Shown here: in pieces, positions 63,167 to 64,000 of the stretch | Layout: the number at the start of each line of letters is the position of its first letter | How positions within the stretch are numbered: the first letter of the stretch is position 1 | Origin: Rhodanobacteraceae bacterium | Lineage (GTDB): Bacteria; Pseudomonadota; Gammaproteobacteria; Xanthomonadales; Rhodanobacteraceae | Direction: 5' to 3' | Length of the DNA: 64,000 nt | Assembly: GCA_030123585.1 (NCBI GenBank) | Contig: CP126120.1 | Location: forward strand, 682,001-746,000 | Program-made: the position numbers and the translations under genes | The notes under the pieces: model-generated | What the model saw: the letters and a program-made list of their open reading frames with translations, nothing else | The model's database searches: none | What the model was told of the DNA's origin: nothing

Positions 63167-64000
63167 CTATTTACCCACGTCGATCGTGACGCCGTTACCG
63201 CGCATGGCCTGGTTGAACGCCGGCACGGTCGTGGACTTGAGCTTTTCGAACTCCGTGCGTGCAGTGTCCAGCTTTGCCTGAAGCTCGGCGAAGGTGTTGA
63301 GCTGGGCTACGGTGGGCGCGTAGTCGGAACCGCCAGCGGTGTTCTGGATGCCCTGCCCGACCCGGCCGGCCAGCCAGCGAAGGTTCCAGTACATCCGGAA
63401 TGGCGTGGAGTACTGCTTGTCATCGCTGAGCCGCGCTTCCGGGCTGACCAACTGGTTCTCGACCTCAAGAATCTGCGCATCGAGCTGTCGCAGCGCCTCC
63501 GCGGCAGCGCCCGACGCGTGGGTCTTCAATTGATCCTCGATCTGCTTGCGCCATTTTTCCATCGCGTTGACCATGTCCGACGTCGCGCTGATCGCGCCGG
63601 CGATCTGCACTTGCATCGCGGTCGAATCGTTCAACACCGCATCGCTGGTCTTGATCTTCGGATCCTTCACCACCTTGAACGGCTGCGTGTAACTGCGGCC
63701 GTCCACGGTCAGCCGCACCTGGTAGCTGCCCGGCGCTGCAATGGGCGTGCCGGTGTGCGGCGTCATGCCCCAGTGGATGATGGTGCGATACGTCTTGCCC
63801 TGATAGCGCGACTCGTCCCAGATGTGCGGGTTTTCGGGCGGTGTCGTGAGCAGCCGGACATCGGTCGGTTCGTCGTAGAAAAGATCCCAATAGGCACCAT
63901 TAAGGCCTTGGTGCGCCTCCAATTTCTCCGTGCGGATCGCCTTCCCCTGTGCGTCCAGGATCTGCAACTGCACCGGCTGTTTGGGCGCCTTCGCCAGATA
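63167..64000 (-). CDS. C-terminal part of a BNR/VPS10-like repeat protein
   Basis: 277 visible residues; the 5' part lies beyond the right edge. The visible region has a beta-sandwich-like stretch (LQILDAQGKAIRTEKLEA; PGSYQVRLTVDGRSYTQPFKVVKDPKI) followed by a helical region (AMEKWRKQIEDQLKTH; AQLNTFAELQAKLDTAR). This combination is the C-terminus of large exported proteins annotated as glycosyl hydrolase or VPS10/BNR-repeat proteins. No active site can be judged from this part. Confidence 0.65.
   Translation of the reverse strand, partial: YLAKAPKQPVQLQILDAQGKAIRTEKLEAHQGLNGAYWDLFYDEPTDVRLLTTPPENPHIWDESRYQGKTYRTIIHWGMTPHTGTPIAAPGSYQVRLTVDGRSYTQPFKVVKDPKIKTSDAVLNDSTAMQVQIAGAISATSDMVNAMEKWRKQIEDQLKTHASGAAAEALRQLDAQILEVENQLVSPEARLSDDKQYSTPFRMYWNLRWLAGRVGQGIQNTAGGSDYAPTVAQLNTFAELQAKLDTARTEFEKLKSTTVPAFNQAMRGNGVTIDVGK

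Overview
The window is about 68% GC and gene-dense. It looks like the chromosome of a gammaproteobacterium of the order Xanthomonadales (Lysobacterales), most likely Rhodanobacteraceae or Xanthomonadaceae. Grounds: an AlgU-type RpoE, the divergent rluC/rne pair, a complete ccmABCDEFGHI operon, a kynureninase/kynurenine monooxygenase/ACMSD operon, a MetX of the serine O-succinyltransferase type, DUF2058, SlyX and DUF3293 proteins, and several xanthomonad-style intergenic palindromes. There is no phage, transposase or CRISPR array.

Layout. 1-2.3 kb: start of rpoE (running off the left edge) with a sigma-E-type promoter, and a GAF-GGDEF-EAL protein. 2.4-9.6 kb: a FadB/FadJ-like beta-oxidation enzyme, a DUF433/DUF5615 toxin-antitoxin-like pair, an EamA transporter, DUF2058, slyX, ugd and rluC. 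9.6-19 kb: rne with a long leader, a GacA/UvrY-like regulator, a Cds1-like cysteine desulfhydrase, a FUSC membrane protein and a TolB/TPR membrane protein. 19-23.7 kb: translationally coupled kynurenine-pathway operon. 23.9-31.2 kb: cytochrome c maturation operon. 31.4-37.5 kb: metX, cysteine dioxygenase, tRNA-Leu(CAA), an N-terminally short fructosamine kinase, a SUMF1-domain protein, rnd and tRNA-Ala(CGC).

37.5-53 kb is the main point of interest: a combined mevalonate plus hopanoid locus. ispA is divergent from an operon of squalene synthase, squalene-hopene cyclase, hpnG, hpnA, diphosphomevalonate decarboxylase, phosphomevalonate kinase, a fused HMG-CoA reductase-mevalonate kinase, and idi. 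These are followed by hpnH, hpnB, a PlsC-like acyltransferase and an HpnL-like membrane protein. Together they encode the route from HMG-CoA to IPP/DMAPP, FPP, squalene, hopene and adenosylhopane/ribosylhopane. HMG-CoA synthase and thiolase are not in the window. Most gammaproteobacteria make IPP by the MEP route, so both the gene set and the bifunctional HMGR-MVK protein stand out.

53-64 kb: a glycosyltransferase, lgt, rlmI, a YyaL/SSP411 protein, a TPM/TPM/LemA operon, dgkA, a DUF3311-sodium:solute symporter pair and the C-terminal part of a BNR/VPS10-like protein.

Two sequence-level themes recur. First, intergenic palindromic repeats of at least six kinds occur, and two of them appear to lie inside reading frames (kmo and ccmH) without breaking the frame. 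Second, five genes have a -10-like hexamer exactly six bases before the start codon and no Shine-Dalgarno sequence, which suggests leaderless mRNAs.
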